Below are positions 29,186-32,053 of a stretch of DNA of 32,053 nucleotides, piece after piece; position 1 is the stretch's first letter, and each line of letters starts with the position of its first letter. This DNA comes from Gnetum montanum. Taxonomy: Eukaryota; Streptophyta; Gnetopsida; Gnetales; Gnetaceae. The position numbers and the translations under genes were made by a program. The notes under the pieces are model-generated. The model was not told the DNA's origin and searched no databases. It worked only from the letters and a program-made list of their open reading frames with translations. The stretch is from the NCBI GenBank assembly GCA_015680685.1, contig MNCI01003068.1, positions 141,800-173,852 of the forward strand, read 5' to 3'.

Positions 29186-30783
29186 AATGGAAAGAGTGAT
29201 GTTATCCTAAGCTTTTTAGTCCACAAAAATTGATATTTCTACCATCCTAGACTGATTCTATAAGCACTCAAGAAAGATCAAGATGAGCGGTTGAACTAAT
29301 AACCATCCAAAGTCTATTCCTGTGTAACCAATTGCCTAGATCACTTAACTTTTAAATGTAATAGTCTAAGAAAACCTCTTACTCATCCCTACACATGGCC
29401 ATAAAGGCATAGAAGTCTCTCTCTTAGTGAACTATGATAACATTAAATGCTACTTCCACCTAATTCCTGAATCCATTTATTCCTAGGAGTCAAGATCATA
29501 ATCCTTGACCCAAACCATGACCATATCTAAACCATGGGAATCCAATTTCTTGGCCATGGCATTATAATCACTATTGGGATTGGGAATGGTTAGCACAAAT
29601 AAAGGCATTAATGAGAGGTTTTTGATAGAGAAAAATTTGGAAAGCCTACTATGCATATGTGTATGGATGGATGAAAACCAAACTAAAATCTTGACTTTTA
29701 AATGATTTCTAGTATGTTACCTTGGTTTCATTTCACTAATGGTTAGAACATGGAACAATCAAGGCTAGATGACATTGGTAGTGGTAGGTGTGACCTTGTG
29801 CTTAGAAAGGAGGCTTAGAGATCTATCCTTAATGTGTGAATGAGTAATGATGAAGGGATGTGACAATTGATCTCTCATAGGGTGTAGGACATGCTCATGT
29901 GCTCCCATGAGCTAATTGAAAGGTTGGCTAGGGATTCAGTGATGTTGTAATCTCACCTTATCTCTCGTGTCCATCATTCATTCTCCATATATTTCATTAC
30001 ATTCTTTTCCATTGTTAAGTATGGTAGGAAGCTGATTATGTAAAGTAGAGGATGAGATTTGACCATCCAAGGGGATGGACTCATAGTTGATGATGATGTC
30101 TCATAGGTTGTTGGGAATTCATGGTTATCCCATCAATGGATGTCATACAGGAAAAAAGATAGGTGTTTCTATGGGAAGGACCCACTTTTGAATCCTTGAT
30201 TGCTTAACATTATGAGCAAGGTAGCTCAAGCTTATCTCCTAGTGATGGCAATGGTTACATGACATTAAGCATTTGATTGTTCTTTCACATGTGTGAGTAT
30301 TGATTCTATGAGCTTTAAGTTTTGATCATGAAAATTATTGTCCTCCTTACCTTAATTCTATTTTTTTATTTAGCCTTGGTGTTCACTATTTATCTCCTAT
30401 TTTTTTTTATAACCCCTCTTTTTTCTAGTTCTTGGATCATGGGAATTAGTAGATTTGATATTATGATTCAAATCTCATGAGTTTGGATGTCATCCAAAGT
30501 AATACTTTAGTATTTTAGTATTCTTACTTTATTTTGTGGCTTATTTGGTTGGATCCTTGATTAAATTCTTGTAATTATCTTTTTTATTTATTCTTTTTAT
30601 TCTTCCCCATCAATATTATTATTGTGATTCAAGCCTTGTGTCTTGTAACTTAGTTGTGGGGGAGAGGCACCAATTTAGGTATGTACTTTGTAATTTTGAT
30701 GGTTATTTTAATTATTTCCATCTTATTTTTACGTACCCATGCATGCCTTAATTTCATAGTTATGATTATGTTTCTCTCATGCC

Positions 30784-30900
30784 CTCGAGGGTTATACTTA
30801 TCATTGTTCCTATGGCCATTTTTTGCAATGATAGTATAATGCCTTGGGAATATTACTTAATTTTTAGCACTTTTCTCGAGGGTTATACTTATCATTGCTC
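30784..30900 (+). repeat. 26-bp direct repeat, 91 bp apart
   Basis: CTCGAGGGTTATACTTATCA plus six further bases occurs at 30,784-30,809 and again at 30,875-30,900 with a single T/C difference. The spacer is unrelated. Such near-identity is striking in an otherwise heavily diverged region. Confidence 0.75.
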
Positions 30901-31409
30901 ATCATGTTTAAGCAAGAGAAAAAATAGTCCCAAAAGAATAGAAGGAATAACATAATTCACCAAATCTAACACTTGTACATGAGAGACCTTCCTCGAGAGA
31001 GATATTTGGAGGTAGACAGTCATGCTCTTAATGTTTTAGATTGAATGCATGCCTTATAAAATCTTTCAAATGAGTGCTAGAGAAGCTAGAAAGAAATGAT
31101 TTAAAGATCGATGACATGAAAGAAGGTGTAGGTGTGAATGATGTACAGTAGAGTCCTATCCTTCTAACTTCTTCCTATTCTACGCAGACATATCAAGGGA
31201 ATTTTCTCCTTTAGAATAACCCTCTAGCACTTCTTGGTGAGGTAGTTTGTATTGTAACATAGTCATGATCTATATTATATAGTTGTATTCCTCCACATTA
31301 ATCTTGTCATACTTCTAGTTTATATTTTTATGTCTTGGGTTTTAAAGCTATGGGACTAGCTTTACTCAGTTATGAGGAAATGATGATGTATCCAATGGTA
31401 ACCTATATG

Positions 31410-32053
31410 TCAATCATAAGTCTTGGATTTGGAAAGTATTTAATGTACCTTTGTGTTTATAGTTTAGTGTGTTCAATCGAGGTTCATGATCGCTTGAGAT
31501 GCATCCTAGTATAATATGTTATAATTTGAGGTTATGTGCATGATTCCAAGCTTCATAGAATGATCATAACTTCATTAAGATGTTTTATGGTCCCTATAGC
31601 ATGCTCCCTCAAGTTATGACTTTTATCTAGGATTCATTGTGCAAAGTGTGATTTTGGAAGAGTGTGCTAACTATCTTTACCTAGTGCAATAGTGTCAGTA
31701 AACTTCTTGCTTGTTCAATTTTAGGCCAAAGATATGAAAGTATGTTCTAATTGACAATGACTACATTGACAAACCTCTATTGATGCTTAGTTGTTGATGG
31801 ACCTCCTTTGTTTCCATGTGAAAACTATAAATACCTACAATGAGCTCTCACATACAACTTAGTCGTAACTTTAATGTTTTTTACATCTAATTTATGTAAA
31901 GAGCTCTTCCTTCCTTAGGTAAGTTGATTTCTTTCTTTTTCTTGTGTGTTTTGAGTAATCGCTTTCACAAGTGCAAATAGACTTTATTAGAGTGCTACCT
32001 CTCTTATGTAGCCTAAAATCATTTGGCAGATGTAGAGTCTAGTATTTTGCACA
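31410..32053 (+). mobile_element. 3' LTR of the right-hand element, truncated by the window edge
   Basis: Starts TGTCAATCATAAGTCTTGG and runs in parallel with the LTR at 21,366. The TATA box (31,825-31,833) and the block around GAGCTCTCACATACAACTTA are well conserved. The window stops at the point matching about 22,013, before the LTR end. Internal distance between the two LTR starts is 10,044 bases. Confidence 0.78.
31825..31833 (+). promoter_or_regulatory. TATA box in the 3' LTR
   Basis: CTATAAATA in the same context (GAAAACTATAAATACCTA) as in the 5' LTR. Confidence 0.55.

Larger units (their letters stand above)
27001..31409 (+). other. 4.4 kb internal region without recognisable pol
   Basis: Where protease, RT, RNase H and integrase should lie I see none: no FSGYHQI, YxDD, LPFGL or DDE-type block in any frame of the open stretches (27,124-27,405 minus, 27,957-28,166 plus, 30,654-30,839 plus). 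The sequence is AT-rich with short repeats listed separately. Near 30,655 the words TTGTGGGGGAGAGGC resemble the purine-rich tract common in 3' regions of Athila-like elements. The element is therefore non-autonomous, or its pol was deleted or replaced. Confidence 0.5.

Noticed and set aside
30654-30839. Small membrane protein (61 codons, very hydrophobic)
   Set aside because: AT-rich sequence read in the T-rich frame gives such products; one copy of the 26-bp repeat lies inside it and nothing supports expression.
1-32053. tRNA or rRNA genes
   Set aside because: I saw no cloverleaf with A and B boxes and no rRNA core sequence; not run through a dedicated scanner.

Overview
This window looks like intergenic, transposon-packed nuclear DNA of a plant. 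I infer a seed plant with a large, old genome, possibly a gymnosperm. The reasons are nested plant-type LTR retrotransposons, a hAT relic, a LINE relic, heavy stop-codon erosion, an assembly gap, and no recognisable ordinary host gene. The species itself cannot be read from the sequence.

Layout. (1) 1-407: an LTR-like piece on the minus strand (TATA box, AATAAA), apparently the edge of another element. (2) About 416-14,700: a large degraded Ty3/gypsy element of Tat/Ogre type on the plus strand. It has a gag-protease remnant (416-1944) and a single-frame RT, RNase H, second (archaeal-type) RNase H and integrase (8168-11,305). A tandem-repeat 3' region and a probable LTR (about 14,165-14,700) follow. 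(3) Between protease and RT lies about 6.2 kb that the pol genes do not explain. It is bounded by related tandem arrays (2117-2300 and 7340-7735). It contains a minus-strand gene with its own TATA box and seven exons (7066 down to 2461). The introns keep the reading frame at five of six junctions. Exons 1-3 encode a HAD/NIF (FCP1-like phosphatase) fold lacking the catalytic aspartates; the rest is unfamiliar. The introns carry a TAGC(A/G)TAGCA hairpin word that recurs in the element's 3' region. This is the most interesting object in the window.

(4) 14,860-15,690 minus: a hAT transposase relic (DUF659 region). (5) 15,987-20,032 plus: part of a coiled-coil ORF joined to a chromovirus-like pol (RT with a mutated active site, RNase H, integrase) and the start of an LTR, cut by an 889-base gap (20,033-20,921). 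(6) 20,922-21,365: a LINE RT fragment. (7) 21,366 to beyond the right edge: an LTR element with two diverged LTR copies. It contains an upstream ORF (plant transposon-like domain plus coiled coil, paralogous to the one at 15,987) and a gag, but no visible pol.

All coding regions are broken by stops or frameshifts, so none of these elements is likely to be active. Coordinates of domains and junctions are by eye; no alignment or database search was run.
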